Below are positions 28,890 to 38,128 of a stretch of 64,000 nt of DNA, in pieces. The notes below the pieces were generated by a model, which worked only from the letters and a program-made list of their open reading frames with translations, was not told where the DNA came from and did not search any database. The DNA comes from an uncultured Pelagibacteraceae bacterium. GTDB lineage: Bacteria > Pseudomonadota > Alphaproteobacteria > Pelagibacterales > Pelagibacteraceae. The stretch is taken from the NCBI GenBank assembly GCA_902620585.1, contig CACNJC010000001.1:82879-146878 (forward strand), written 5' to 3'. The number at the start of each line of letters is the position of its first letter. The first letter of the stretch is position 1. Position numbers and translations under genes: made by a program.

Positions 28890-29669
28890 ATGTATACACA
28901 TAATTTAGACCCAATCTTATTCAATTTAGGGTTTATAGAAATCAGATGGTATTCTCTTGCTTATATTTCTGGAATTTTAATAGGTTGGTGGCTAGGCAAA
29001 GTAATTATTTCGAAAAAATTTCGAAATCTTAATTTCAATTTTGATATTAAAGAATTTGATAATTTAATAACCTATATAATCATATCTATTTTATTGGGGG
29101 GTAGAATTGGTTATGTTTTGTTTTATAATCTTGGATATTACATATCAAATCCATTCGATACCCTAAAAATTTGGGAAGGTGGTATGTCTTTTCATGGGGC
29201 TCTGGCAGGAGTAATTCTTGGCACTTACTGGTTTTCAATTAAAAAGAATATACCAAGCCTCTTCTTGTTAGATATAATTTCATATGTTGCTCCGATAGGA
29301 ATATTTTTTGGACGTATAGCTAATTTTATAAACGGAGAATTAGTGGGTAAAACAACAGATGTTATTTGGGGTGTTATTTTTCCAAAAATTGATAATAATA
29401 TTAGACATCCGTCACAATTATATGAAGCTTTTTTGGAGGGAATAGTTTTATTTATAATTATGAATTTAACTTTATTTAGAAACAATTATAAGATAGGAGC
29501 CTGTTCTTATATTTTTTTAATTTTTTATGGTATTTTTAGAATATTTTCTGAGTTCTATAGAGAACCAGATTTACAAATTGGATATTTTTTTAATTTAGTA
29601 AGTATGGGAATGATTTTAAGTATTATGATGATACTAGCTGGTGTAATTATTTTTTTTAAAAAAAGATGA
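28890..29669 (+). CDS. lgt: Prolipoprotein diacylglyceryl transferase
   Basis: 259 residues with about seven hydrophobic segments. Lgt hallmarks: an N-terminal DPILFNLGFIEIRWYSLAYI, GRIGYVLFYN near residue 72, the central GGMSFHGALAG near 98, the signature GRIANFINGELVGK near 142, and HPSQLYEAFLEG near 172. It transfers diacylglycerol from phosphatidylglycerol to the lipobox cysteine of lipoproteins in the inner membrane. It starts a tight unit lgt-midA-pgeF (4-bp and 1-bp overlaps), a conserved alphaproteobacterial order. A short divergent promoter region (51 bp) separates it from ubiK. Confidence 0.96.
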   Translation: MYTHNLDPILFNLGFIEIRWYSLAYISGILIGWWLGKVIISKKFRNLNFNFDIKEFDNLITYIIISILLGGRIGYVLFYNLGYYISNPFDTLKIWEGGMSFHGALAGVILGTYWFSIKKNIPSLFLLDIISYVAPIGIFFGRIANFINGELVGKTTDVIWGVIFPKIDNNIRHPSQLYEAFLEGIVLFIIMNLTLFRNNYKIGACSYIFLIFYGIFRIFSEFYREPDLQIGYFFNLVSMGMILSIMMILAGVIIFFKKR

Positions 29670-30730
29670 TTTCAAATAAAAATTTTTTTAATAATTCTAA
29701 AATACTTCCTGTTGATAAATTTATCGAAAATGTTCTTTATAATAAAAAATCAAGTTATTATTCTTCAAAAATTCCTTTTGGGAAATCTGGTGATTTTATA
29801 ACTGCTCCAGGAATTTCTAATATATTCTCTGAAATAATTGGTATTTGGCTTATTACAACTTGGAACACCTTGGGAAAACCAAAAAGATTTAATATTGTTG
29901 AACTTGGTCCTGGAGACGGAAGTTTAACTAAAATTTTACTTAAAACATTTAAACATTTTCCTTTATTTAATAAAGCCACTAATATTTTTTTATATGAAAA
30001 AAGTAATTTATTAGCAAAACTTCAAAAAAAAAATATAAATAATCCAAAAGTTAAATGGATAAATAATTTTAATAGTTTAAAAAAAGGGCCTGTTATTTTT
30101 TTTGGTAACGAGTTTTTTGACGCAATACCAGTTAAACAATTTGCTCGAAAGAAAAATATTTTGATGGAAAAATATTTTTTACTCAATAAAAAAAATAAGA
30201 TCGACGAAATATATAAAAAAGCCTCAAACAAAGATGTCTTACAGATTAAAAGATTCAAAACTTTAAAAAATCTTAAATTTCTTGAATTTCCAAAGTTAGG
30301 ACTTAATGAACTAAAAAAAATAATTAAAAAGATATCTAGACTAGAAGGTGGTATTTTATTAATAGATTATGGATATTTAGTAGCAAAAAATAAAAACACA
30401 TTACAATCTCTTATAAACCACAAAAAAAATAATTTATTACACAATTTAGGTAAAGCAGATATAACTTCATTGGTGAATTTCAACCTTTTAAATGAGTTTT
30501 TTATCAAGAATAATTTAAAAGTGAAAAAAGTTGTTTCTCAAAAGTTTTTTTTGGAAAGAATGGGAATTATAGAGAGAGCCAATAATTTAAGTCAAAAAAT
30601 GAATTTCAAAGAACAATCTAATTTGTATTTAAGACTGAAAAGACTATTAGATAAAAAATTGATGGGCGATTTATTTAAGGTAATTTTTACATACAAATTT
30701 AAAAAAGATAATTTTTTAGGATTTGAATAA
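29666..30730 (+). CDS. SAM-dependent methyltransferase of the MidA/NDUFAF7 family
   Basis: 354 residues. Family features: YSSKIPFGKSGDFITAPGISNIFSEIIGIWL near the N-terminus, the SAM loop VELGPGDGSLTKILL, VIFFGNEFFDAIPVKQF in the middle, and GGILLIDYGYLVAKNKNTLQS. The mitochondrial member NDUFAF7 dimethylates an arginine of a complex I subunit and is needed for complex I assembly. A similar role here is inferred from family membership only. It overlaps lgt by 4 bp and abuts pgeF. Confidence 0.9.
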   Translation: MISNKNFFNNSKILPVDKFIENVLYNKKSSYYSSKIPFGKSGDFITAPGISNIFSEIIGIWLITTWNTLGKPKRFNIVELGPGDGSLTKILLKTFKHFPLFNKATNIFLYEKSNLLAKLQKKNINNPKVKWINNFNSLKKGPVIFFGNEFFDAIPVKQFARKKNILMEKYFLLNKKNKIDEIYKKASNKDVLQIKRFKTLKNLKFLEFPKLGLNELKKIIKKISRLEGGILLIDYGYLVAKNKNTLQSLINHKKNNLLHNLGKADITSLVNFNLLNEFFIKNNLKVKKVVSQKFFLERMGIIERANNLSQKMNFKEQSNLYLRLKRLLDKKLMGDLFKVIFTYKFKKDNFLGFE

Positions 30731-31488
30731 TGTTCTACTCAAAGAAATTTAAAAAATTTAAAAACATTAAGCATTGTTTTTTTTCTAGAAAAGGAGGATT
30801 TTCAAAGGGAATTTATCAGGGTCTTAATTGCGGCAAAGGATCTAGAGACAAGAAAAAAATTGTTTATAAGAATTTATCTTTTGTATCAAAAAAAATGAAA
30901 ATAAATTTGAATAAATTATTCTTAATGCATCAAACACATAGCAATAAAGCGATGATAATCAATAAAAGAAATAAAAATTTAAAAAAATTTAACTCAGATG
31001 CTTTAATTACTAAGGAGAAAAATATTTCTTTGGGAGTTGTAACTGCAGACTGTGTCCCGATAATTCTTTATGATAACAAGAACCAAACTATTGGGTGTAT
31101 TCATGCTGGATGGAAAGGAGCTTTATCTGGAATAATAGAAAATACAGTAAAAAAATTTAAAAAGCTTAATTCAAAAAATAAAATCTTTGCAAGTATAGGG
31201 CCATGTATTGGTAAAAAAAGTTATGAAGTGGAAGGCAATTTCTATAAAAAATTTATATCAAAATCAAAAAGAAATAGGATTTATTTTTCAAAAAAAAACA
31301 ATGTTAAGAAATTATTTGATTTAAGAAAATACGTAAATGACAAGCTCATAAAACTTAATATTAAAGTTGATCATGTTAATCATGATACCTTTAAAGAAAA
31401 GAGTAATTTTTTTAGCTATAGAAGATCTCAAATATTACGAGAAAAAGATTATGGTAGATGTATCTCTGTAATAAGTCTAATTTCTTAA
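30730..31488 (+). CDS. pgeF: PgeF/YfiH family multicopper-oxidase-like (laccase domain) protein
   Basis: 252 residues. The zinc-binding CNF1/YfiH fold is evident: FFSRKGGFSKGIYQGLNCG at the N-terminus, MHQTHSN near residue 74, GVVTADCVPIILYD near 105 with the conserved Cys, GCIHAGWKGALSGI near 123, and ASIGPCIGKKSYEV near 160. Family members hydrolyse mis-incorporated L-Ser in UDP-MurNAc peptide or act as purine nucleoside phosphorylases. It is the last gene of lgt-midA-pgeF. A 146-bp gap follows before prs. Confidence 0.92.
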   Translation: MFYSKKFKKFKNIKHCFFSRKGGFSKGIYQGLNCGKGSRDKKKIVYKNLSFVSKKMKINLNKLFLMHQTHSNKAMIINKRNKNLKKFNSDALITKEKNISLGVVTADCVPIILYDNKNQTIGCIHAGWKGALSGIIENTVKKFKKLNSKNKIFASIGPCIGKKSYEVEGNFYKKFISKSKRNRIYFSKKNNVKKLFDLRKYVNDKLIKLNIKVDHVNHDTFKEKSNFFSYRRSQILREKDYGRCISVISLIS

Positions 31489-31542
31489 ATAATTGGAAAA
31501 ACTGTCAAAGTTTAGCCAAAATTAATTATTATATTAAAAATT

Positions 31543-31558
31543 GTTAAAGCTCTTTAAC
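31543..31558. repeat. Perfect inverted repeat GTTAAAG-CT-CTTTAAC upstream of prs
   Basis: The 7-bp arms at 31543-31549 and 31552-31558 are perfectly complementary with a 2-bp centre. This suits a dimeric repressor site better than a hairpin. The right half, AGCTCTTTAACG, also resembles the boxA antitermination element of rRNA leaders (GCTCTTTAACA). It lies about 36-51 bp upstream of the proposed prs -35. No regulator can be named. Confidence 0.55.
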
Positions 31559-31593
31559 GTATAAACCTTCAACAACATAAAACTGGATTTGGT

Positions 31594-31622
31594 TTGAAAA
31601 CATTTAAAAATAACTGTATAAA
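31594..31622 (+). promoter_or_regulatory. Strong sigma-70 promoter of prs, implying a nearly leaderless mRNA
   Basis: TTGAAA (31594-31599), a 17-bp spacer, and TATAAA (31617-31622) are the best promoter match I saw in the window. The expected start at about 31628-31630 is only 5-7 nt before the prs ATG at 31635, so the transcript would have almost no leader and no Shine-Dalgarno. Seen: elements and spacing. Inferred: start site. Confidence 0.65.
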
Positions 31623-31634
31623 TTATTACATCCA

Positions 31635-32567
31635 ATGAAAATTTTATCTGGAACCAGCAACCTTAAACTAAGTAAAGATATTTCTAAAAAATTAAAACTT
31701 AAATTAGTTAATACTAATATAAGAAGATTCGCTGATGGTGAAATCTATATAGAAATAAATGAAAATATTAGAGGTAATAGTGTTTTTGTAATTCAATCTA
31801 CATCTAATCCCGCTAATGATAATTTGATGGAACTTTTACTTGTTATAGATGCTTTAAAAAGATCCTCAGCAAAAAATGTTACCGCCGTTATTCCATATTT
31901 TGGTTACGCCAGACAAGATAGAAAGGTTGCACCGAGAACATCTATTTCTGCTAAAGTTGTTGCTAATTTAATTTCAAATGCTGGAGCAAGCAGAGTTGTT
32001 ACAGTTGACTTGCACGCTGGACAAATTCAAGGGTTTTTTGATATGCCTGTAGATAACCTATTTACTACTCCTTTATTTGCAAAATATATTAAAAGAAAAT
32101 TTAATAATAAAAAATTAATCTGTGTTTCGCCCGATGTTGGAGGGGTTCAAAGAACAAGAGGATTAGCAACAAGAATAAAAGCGGACTTAGCAATTATAGA
32201 TAAAAGGAGACCAGCTCCAGGAAAATCCCAAGTCATGAATATTATTGGAGATGTCAAAAATAAAACTTGTATTATTGTTGATGATATAATTGATAGTGGA
32301 GGAACCATTGTTAATGCAGTTGACGCATTAAAAAAGAATGGAGCTGATGAAGTTTATGTTTTTATAACTCATGCTGTTTTGAGTGGAGATGCAGTAAAAA
32401 AAATTAAAAATTCAAAAATTAAAAAACTTATAATTACCGATACTATTGATAATTCTCTAAAAATTAAGAATAACAATAAAATTGAGGTCTTATCTATATC
32501 TTCGCTAATGTCTGAAGCAATAAAAAGAATAGCTAACTCTAATTCAGTATCAGATTTATTTAATTAA
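31635..32567 (+). CDS. prs: Ribose-phosphate pyrophosphokinase
   Basis: 310 residues, standard length. The N-terminal ILSGTSNLKLS is followed by FADGEIYIEINENIRG. The ATP loop is PYFGYARQDRK, the ribose-phosphate region VDLHAGQIQGFFD near residue 127, and the PRPP loop VDDIIDSGGTIVNA near 216. It makes PRPP from ribose 5-phosphate and ATP for purine, pyrimidine, histidine and tryptophan synthesis. It heads prs-rplY-pth-ychF, an order common in bacteria. Confidence 0.98.
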   Translation: MKILSGTSNLKLSKDISKKLKLKLVNTNIRRFADGEIYIEINENIRGNSVFVIQSTSNPANDNLMELLLVIDALKRSSAKNVTAVIPYFGYARQDRKVAPRTSISAKVVANLISNAGASRVVTVDLHAGQIQGFFDMPVDNLFTTPLFAKYIKRKFNNKKLICVSPDVGGVQRTRGLATRIKADLAIIDKRRPAPGKSQVMNIIGDVKNKTCIIVDDIIDSGGTIVNAVDALKKNGADEVYVFITHAVLSGDAVKKIKNSKIKKLIITDTIDNSLKIKNNNKIEVLSISSLMSEAIKRIANSNSVSDLFN

Positions 32568-32621
32568 TACTTGTTTTATTAAATAAGTTGAGTTATATAA
32601 CTTTTCCAACAAAAAAATTAA

Positions 32622-33410
32622 ATGAGCGACTTAAAAGCAATTAAAAGAGATAGTACTTCTACCGGTTCTGCAAACAAACTGAGAGCAACTGGGTTTATAC
32701 CTGCAATTTTATATGGAGGAAAAAATCCAAACCAAAAAATTTCTATTGAAAAAAAAGCAGTGAGAGACATTGTAAATTCTGATAATTTTCTCTCGAAGGT
32801 CTTAGAATTAGATATCGAAGGAAAAAAAGAAAAAGTTTTACCACGAGATGTTGCTTACCATGTGTTGTCAGAGGAACCAATTCATATTGACTTTATGAGA
32901 GTTGTTGCTGGTAAAAAAATAATTCTAGAAATTCCAGTTAAATTTATTAATCATCCTGATTCTCCAGGTTTAAAAAAAGGTGGAGTTTTAAATATAGTAA
33001 GGAGGGCAGTAGCACTAAAGTGTCCGGCTGAAAATATTCCTGGCGAAATAGTAGTTGATTTAAAAGGTACTGACATAGGAACAAGTTTGAAAATTTCATC
33101 TGTAAATTTACCAGAAAATGTAAACCCGACAATTGTAGATAGAGATTTCGTAATAGCTACTGTTGCGGCTCCGACAATCATAAAAGAGCCAGAGAAACCT
33201 GCCGCAGAAACTGCTGAAGGCGCTGAAGGAGAAGCTCCAGTAGAAGGTGCAGATGCAACAGCTAAAGATGCTGATCCGGCTAAAAAAGATGAAAAAGGAA
33301 AAGAGGCTGCTGCTGGAGATAAAAAAGCTGCTGGTGATAAAAAAGCTGCTGGTGATAAAAAAGCAGATGATAAAAAATCTGTTGAAAAAAAACCTGCTGA
33401 AAAGAAATAA
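32622..33410 (+). CDS. rplY: 50S ribosomal protein L25, long CTC/TL5 form
   Basis: 262 residues. The N-terminal L25 domain (about 1-95) shows RATGFIPAILYGGKNPN and the 5S rRNA-binding beta-barrel. The CTC/TL5 domain (about 96-188) has HPDSPGLKKGGVLNIVRR. The final 70 residues are low-complexity Ala/Lys/Glu/Asp with three tandem AAGDKK units. L25 binds 5S rRNA in the central protuberance. The Ala/Lys tail is unusually long and GC-richer than its surroundings because of the Ala codons. It is followed 5 bp later by pth, a frequent bacterial gene pair. Confidence 0.96.
   Translation: MSDLKAIKRDSTSTGSANKLRATGFIPAILYGGKNPNQKISIEKKAVRDIVNSDNFLSKVLELDIEGKKEKVLPRDVAYHVLSEEPIHIDFMRVVAGKKIILEIPVKFINHPDSPGLKKGGVLNIVRRAVALKCPAENIPGEIVVDLKGTDIGTSLKISSVNLPENVNPTIVDRDFVIATVAAPTIIKEPEKPAAETAEGAEGEAPVEGADATAKDADPAKKDEKGKEAAAGDKKAAGDKKAAGDKKADDKKSVEKKPAEKK
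33309..33362 (+). repeat. Three tandem 18-bp units in the rplY tail (AAGDKK)
   Basis: Codons GCT GCT GGW GAT AAA AAA occur three times in a row (33309-33326, 33327-33344, 33345-33362), with one A/T difference in the first unit. A shortened relative follows (GCA GAT GAT AAA AAA). Near-identical units suggest recent slippage expansion, so copy number may vary between strains. Confidence 0.9.
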
Positions 33411-33415
33411 TTAAT

Positions 33416-33988
33416 ATGCTTTTACTTGTTGGATTAGGAAATCCAGGTTCCAATTACACTAATACAAGACACAACATTGGTTTTAAGATAATTGATGCAA
33501 TTAATTCACATTTTAAATTATCTAAACAAAAACCAAAGTTTAAAGGATTATTAACAACTGGAAATATTGAGTCAAAAAAAATTTACGCAATTAAACCTTT
33601 AACATTTATGAATAATTCAGGCACTGCGATTAAAGAATTAATAGATTACTTCAAAATTGATGCTAAAGATGTTTTTGTTTTTCATGATGATATGGACATT
33701 GATTTTGGGAAAATCAAAGCAAAATTTGGTGGAGGTAGCGCAGGTCATAATGGTATCGACTCAATTGATAAATTTATTGGAAAGGATTATTCGAGAGTTA
33801 GGATTGGTATTGGTCACCCTAAACAAAAAAAGAAAGTTAATAATCATGTTTTAGAGGATTTTAAAGAGGACGAAGAAGAAAAAATAAAAGAGATTACTGA
33901 AAACATTGTTAAGTTAATTCCAACCCTAATCGATAAAAAGATGGATCTTTTCTCAAGCAAAGTTAATCAAAATCTTAATGGGATTTAA
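33416..33988 (+). CDS. pth: Peptidyl-tRNA hydrolase
   Basis: 190 residues. The N-terminal LLVGLGNPGSNYTNTRHNIGF contains the Asn and the catalytic His (residue 20). PLTFMNNSG and VFHDDMDIDFGKIKAKFGGGSAGHNGIDSI contain the remaining substrate-binding residues. It releases tRNA from peptidyl-tRNA dropped by ribosomes. It overlaps ychF by 11 bp; this pair follows rplY as in many bacteria. Confidence 0.97.
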   Translation: MLLLVGLGNPGSNYTNTRHNIGFKIIDAINSHFKLSKQKPKFKGLLTTGNIESKKIYAIKPLTFMNNSGTAIKELIDYFKIDAKDVFVFHDDMDIDFGKIKAKFGGGSAGHNGIDSIDKFIGKDYSRVRIGIGHPKQKKKVNNHVLEDFKEDEEEKIKEITENIVKLIPTLIDKKMDLFSSKVNQNLNGI

Positions 33989-35048
33989 ATGTGGAATTGT
34001 CGGACTTCCTAATGTAGGAAAATCCACTTTATTTAATGCGCTAACTGCTTCTAAAAATGCTGAAGCTGCAAACTTTCCTTTTTGTACTATAGACCCAAAT
34101 ATAGGAATTGTAGATGTAATAGATGAAAGATTAGATCAATTATCTAAATTATCAAATTCAAGAAAAAAAATTTATACAAATATTACTTTCGTCGATATTG
34201 CTGGACTAGTTAAGGGGGCCTCAAAGGGAGAAGGATTAGGTAATAAATTTCTATCCCACATTAGGGAAGTTGACGCAATTATACATTTGGTTCGATGTTT
34301 TGAATCTGACAAAATAACTCATGTAAATTCAGAAATAAATCCAGTTAACGACTTAGAGACAATAAAAACAGAAATTATACTCTCCGATATTGATATTATT
34401 CAAAAAAAATTAGAAAAAGGTAAAAAAAAACTTCTTAGTGAAAAAGAGATATCTATATTAAAAAAAAAACTTGAACAATTAAATCAAAACAAGGATGTTA
34501 CTATTGAAAATGATGAGGAAAGTAAATTTTTATCTATTATAGGCTTGCTAAGTATTAAACCAAAGATAATTGTGTGTAATGTTGATGAAAAAAGTTTAGC
34601 AACAGGAAATAAATATACAGAAAGTATTAAATCAAAATATTCTGATGAAAAAGTTGTGAATATTTGTGCAGATATAGAAGATCAAATTATGAGTTTAGAC
34701 AAAAGTGAGAAAGAAGTCTTTATGAGAGAGATAGGACTTAATAAAACCGGCCTTAACAGATTGATAAAAGAAGGTTATGAACTTTTAACACTTGATACCT
34801 TTTTTACCTCAGGACCAGAAGAAAGCAGAGCTTGGACTGTAAAAAGAAATACTCTAGCACCAAAAGCAGCAAGTGTGATCCATACTGATTTTGAAAAAAA
34901 CTTTATAAGAGCTGAAGCGGTTACCTGTGAGGATTTCATCAAATTTGGTAGTGCAGAAAAATGTAAAGAAAATGGAAGGCTTAGAATAGAAGGCAAAGAC
35001 TATGTCGTAAAAGATGGAGACGTATTATATTTTAGGGTCAATCCTTGA
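33978..35048 (+). CDS. ychF: Ribosome-binding GTPase/ATPase YchF
   Basis: 356 residues. The Obg-family G domain starts with G1 [15 protein letters not shown]3 [17 protein letters not shown], and a divergent NVDE in place of NKxD, which explains why YchF proteins prefer ATP. A coiled-coil arm occupies about residues 125-175. The C-terminal TGS domain has [31 protein letters not shown]. It binds ribosomes and participates in stress responses. The last 24 bp overlap the end of convergent petC. Confidence 0.97.
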   Translation: MGFKCGIVGLPNVGKSTLFNALTASKNAEAANFPFCTIDPNIGIVDVIDERLDQLSKLSNSRKKIYTNITFVDIAGLVKGASKGEGLGNKFLSHIREVDAIIHLVRCFESDKITHVNSEINPVNDLETIKTEIILSDIDIIQKKLEKGKKKLLSEKEISILKKKLEQLNQNKDVTIENDEESKFLSIIGLLSIKPKIIVCNVDEKSLATGNKYTESIKSKYSDEKVVNICADIEDQIMSLDKSEKEVFMREIGLNKTGLNRLIKEGYELLTLDTFFTSGPEESRAWTVKRNTLAPKAASVIHTDFEKNFIRAEAVTCEDFIKFGSAEKCKENGRLRIEGKDYVVKDGDVLYFRVNP

Positions 35049-35810
35049 CCAAATTTTTTTCATACTCAAATAAACTAAAATAGTTAATAAAATTAAATAG
35101 ATCATAACTTTAATTCCTGTTTTATGCCTTGTTTCCAATTCAGGTTCTGCGGCCCAAGCTAAAAAAGTTGTTACATCTTTTGCCATTTGATTAACAGTGG
35201 ACTCGGTCCCGTCTGAGTATTCCACTAGTCCATCAATTAAATTGTTTGGCATCTTAATTTTATTACCGATCATATATTTATTGTAATAAACACCTTCATC
35301 CAGAGTTACTCCTGCTGGCGGATCTTCATAACCAACTAGGACGGAATATATGTAATTAGCTCCACCTTTTCTGGCTTTTACCAAAACCGACATGTCTGGA
35401 GGATATGCGCCACCATTCGCTGCTGTTGCTGCTTGTACATTTGGATAAGGATTTTTAAATTTATCTGAGGGCTTTCCAGGCCTAGTAAACATTTCACCCT
35501 GGTCATCAGGACCATCTTGAATCTCAAAACTTGACGCAATCGCCTTCACTTCTTCTTTCGAAAATTCTGGCCCCCCTGGTTCACCTAAATTTCTATAGCT
35601 CAGATATTGCATTGAATGACAAGAAGAACAAACTTCTTTATAAACCTGAAATCCTCTTTGAAGAGAGGCTCTGTCAAAAGTACCGGTTAGACCTTTAAAA
35701 CTCCAATCAACTTTAATTGGATCAATCATTTCTGCGCTATACAATGATTTTACTGGGAGAAAAGATAATAATACTAAGCTAAATAATCTAATAATTTTAG
35801 ACTTTATCAT
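35025..35810 (-). CDS. petC: Cytochrome c1 subunit of the bc1 complex
   Basis: 261 residues. A signal peptide (about 1-26, ending YSA) exports the protein. The heme c motif is CSSCH in [15 protein letters not shown] near residue 60, followed by [33 protein letters not shown] is typical of c1, and a C-terminal anchor ([18 protein letters not shown]) holds it in the inner membrane. It passes electrons from the Rieske centre to soluble or membrane cytochrome c. It is the last gene of petABC and overlaps petB by 14 bp and ychF tail-to-tail. Confidence 0.97.
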   Translation of the reverse strand: MIKSKIIRLFSLVLLSFLPVKSLYSAEMIDPIKVDWSFKGLTGTFDRASLQRGFQVYKEVCSSCHSMQYLSYRNLGEPGGPEFSKEEVKAIASSFEIQDGPDDQGEMFTRPGKPSDKFKNPYPNVQAATAANGGAYPPDMSVLVKARKGGANYIYSVLVGYEDPPAGVTLDEGVYYNKYMIGNKIKMPNNLIDGLVEYSDGTESTVNQMAKDVTTFLAWAAEPELETRHKTGIKVMIYLILLTILVYLSMKKIWSRIDPKI

Positions 35811-37056
35811 TTATCTTCCTAGCTAAAGATGGCTTCACACCTCCAGATAATACTGGCTCTGAAATGCTCATAGGAACAGGATCGGTCTTTTCCAAATAAC
35901 CAACTACTGGCATTACAACAATGAAATGTAGGAAATAGTAAACTGTTCCTACCCTTGCTAATACTAGATAAATTCCTTCAGCTGGCATAGCTCCGACATA
36001 ACCAAGCATAAGAACGTCTATGACTAAAATCCAAAAAAATTGTCTGTAAAGTGGTCTAAATACTGCTGACCTTACTTTTGAAGTGTCTAACCATGGTAAC
36101 ACAAACAAAATGAATATTGCGCTAAACATTAATATGACTCCGCCTAGTTTGTCAGGGACTGATCTTAAAATTGCGTAAAAAGGTAATAGGTACCACTCAG
36201 GAACAATATGTGCAGGAGTTACCATAGGATTGGCTGGTATATAATTATCTGAATGACCTAAAACATTTGGAACAAAAAATACGAATCCTGCGAAAATTAT
36301 CATAAACATTAATAAAGCAAATGCATCTTTAATAGTTATATACGGATGAAAAGGAACAGTATCTTTAGACGGCTTTTTGATATCTATTCCAACTGGATTG
36401 TTATTTCCTGGAACATGTAGTGCCCAAATGTGTAATACAACTAAACCTAAAATTAAAAATGGGATTAAATAATGCAAACTAAAAAATCTGTTTAATGTCG
36501 GATTGTCTACAGAGTATGCTCCCCACAACCAAGTTGTAATGCTATCACCAACAAGTGGAATTGCACTAAATAAATTTGTAATTACTGTTGCTCCCCAAAA
36601 ACTCATTTGACCCCATGGTAAAACATAGCCCATGAAAGCAGCGGCCATCATAAGTAAATAAATCAAAAGCCCAATAATCCAAATTACCTCTCTTGGAGAT
36701 TTATACGATCCATAAAATAAAGATCTAAATATATGAATGTATACAGCTAAAAAAAACATTGAGGCACCGTTACTATGAATGTATCTAATCAACCATCCAT
36801 AATTTACATCTCTCATTATATGTTCTATGCTCGCAAAAGCTAAATCAGCATGAGCTACATAATGCATTGCTAAAATAATTCCGGTTACAATTTGAGTCAT
36901 TAAGCAAAAAGTTAAAATCCCACCGAATGTCCACCAATAGTTTAGGTTTTTAGGAGTTGGGTAGTCTGTTAAATGCGCTCCAAGGGTAAGTAATGGTAAA
37001 CGATCATTAAACCATTTTCCTGCTTTTGATTTTGGTGTGTATTCGTGATCACTCAT
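35797..37056 (-). CDS. petB: Cytochrome b of the bc1 complex
   Basis: 419 residues with eight predicted membrane helices. The heme b ligands are visible: LAMHYVAH and YIHSNGAS in helices II-III region, and [20 protein letters not shown] in helix IV. The Qo-site PEWY is present in [19 protein letters not shown] near residue 285. It oxidises ubiquinol at Qo and reduces quinone at Qi, driving the Q cycle. It sits 5 bp after petA and overlaps petC. Confidence 0.98.
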   Translation of the reverse strand: MSDHEYTPKSKAGKWFNDRLPLLTLGAHLTDYPTPKNLNYWWTFGGILTFCLMTQIVTGIILAMHYVAHADLAFASIEHIMRDVNYGWLIRYIHSNGASMFFLAVYIHIFRSLFYGSYKSPREVIWIIGLLIYLLMMAAAFMGYVLPWGQMSFWGATVITNLFSAIPLVGDSITTWLWGAYSVDNPTLNRFFSLHYLIPFLILGLVVLHIWALHVPGNNNPVGIDIKKPSKDTVPFHPYITIKDAFALLMFMIIFAGFVFFVPNVLGHSDNYIPANPMVTPAHIVPEWYLLPFYAILRSVPDKLGGVILMFSAIFILFVLPWLDTSKVRSAVFRPLYRQFFWILVIDVLMLGYVGAMPAEGIYLVLARVGTVYYFLHFIVVMPVVGYLEKTDPVPMSISEPVLSGGVKPSLARKINDKV

Positions 37057-37061
37057 TTTTT

Positions 37062-37583
37062 TTATCCAATCTTTATAGTGTTACTGTCAACAAATTCAAA
37101 TTTAGGTATTTCCATATTAGTTGGTGCCGGTCCTTTTCTTATTCTTCCCGAAACATCATAGTGCGATCCGTGACAAGGGCAGAACCAACCATTAAAATCA
37201 CCTTTATCTTTAAGAGGCACGCAACCCAAGTGTGTACAAACACCTAACATTACTAGCCACTCATCTTTTCCCTCTTTTACTCTGTCCTCATCTTTTTGTG
37301 GATCAGGCAAATCGTCCAGATTTACAGCTCTTGCTTCTGCTATCTCATCTTGTGTTCTTCTTTTCAAAAAAACCGGTTTTCCTCTCCATAAAACTGTTAT
37401 GGATTTTCCTGGCTCGATATTGCTGATGTCTACCTCAGTAGTAGCTAAAGCTTTTTGAGCCTTATCAGGATTCATCTGATCAATCATCGGCCAAATAACT
37501 GCTCCGACTCCAACTGCTCCTACCGTATAAGTAGCTGTGAATAGGAAGTCTCTTCTATTAACTTTTTTTTCTTCTTTGCTCAT
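37062..37583 (-). CDS. petA: Rieske iron-sulfur subunit of the bc1 complex
   Basis: 173 residues. A twin-arginine-like N-terminus ([20 protein letters not shown]) also serves as membrane anchor. The 2Fe-2S ligands are in [10 protein letters not shown] and [11 protein letters not shown], near residues 120 and 142, and include the disulfide Cys pair. [14 protein letters not shown] ends the domain. It moves electrons from ubiquinol at the Qo site to cytochrome c1. It is the first gene of petABC. About 92 bp separate it from the divergent trmL. Confidence 0.97.
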   Translation of the reverse strand: MSKEEKKVNRRDFLFTATYTVGAVGVGAVIWPMIDQMNPDKAQKALATTEVDISNIEPGKSITVLWRGKPVFLKRRTQDEIAEARAVNLDDLPDPQKDEDRVKEGKDEWLVMLGVCTHLGCVPLKDKGDFNGWFCPCHGSHYDVSGRIRKGPAPTNMEIPKFEFVDSNTIKIG

Positions 37584-37675
37584 TTATTATGTATGTGCTT
37601 ATAATGTAATTATTAAATAAAACCATATTATTAAAATTTCTAGGGTCAGAATGACACATAAATTGAGCTAAAATA

Positions 37676-38125
37676 ATGCACATAGTACTATATAAACCTG
37701 ATATCCCTCAAAATACAGCAGCTATAATTAGACTAAGTGCATGTTTAAAATTAAAACTACACATTATAGAGCCTTGTGGCTTTAATTTAAGCGATACAAG
37801 ATTTAAAAGGGTCGTTATGGATTATATGGGAATGAGTAAAATTTTTAGATACGATGGTTATGACACTTTTTTAAAAAAACACAAAAATTCAAGAATTGTT
37901 TTGATGACAACTAAAGCCAAAAAATTATATCATAAGTTTAAATTTAAAAAAAATGATATGCTTTTTTTTGGAAGGGAAAGTGAAGGAGTTCCAGAAATAT
38001 TACATCAAAGAATTAAAAATAAAATTAAAGTTCCTATGAATAAAAAAACTAGATCGTTGAATGTTGCAATGAGTGTAGCAATTATTTCCTCAGAAGCATT
38101 AAGACAGAATAATTTGTTAAAATAG
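37676..38125 (+). CDS. trmL: tRNA (cytidine(34)-2'-O)-methyltransferase TrmL
   Basis: 149 residues, the size of minimal SPOUT methyltransferases. Motifs: IVLYKPDIPQNTAAIIRLSACLKLKLHIIEP at the N-terminus, MLFFGRESEGVPEILH near residue 103, and KIKVPMNKKTRSLNVAMSVAII, which forms the knotted SAM site. TrmL methylates the wobble nucleoside of tRNA-Leu isoacceptors. It starts trmL-hemF-greA with gaps of 3 and 2 bp. Confidence 0.93.
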   Translation: MHIVLYKPDIPQNTAAIIRLSACLKLKLHIIEPCGFNLSDTRFKRVVMDYMGMSKIFRYDGYDTFLKKHKNSRIVLMTTKAKKLYHKFKFKKNDMLFFGRESEGVPEILHQRIKNKIKVPMNKKTRSLNVAMSVAIISSEALRQNNLLK

Positions 38126-38128
38126 TTT

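Noticed and set aside
31541-31560. boxA-like sequence as sign of an rRNA operon
   Set aside because: No rRNA sequence is present nearby, and the match is explained as half of a palindrome; kept only as a possible operator.
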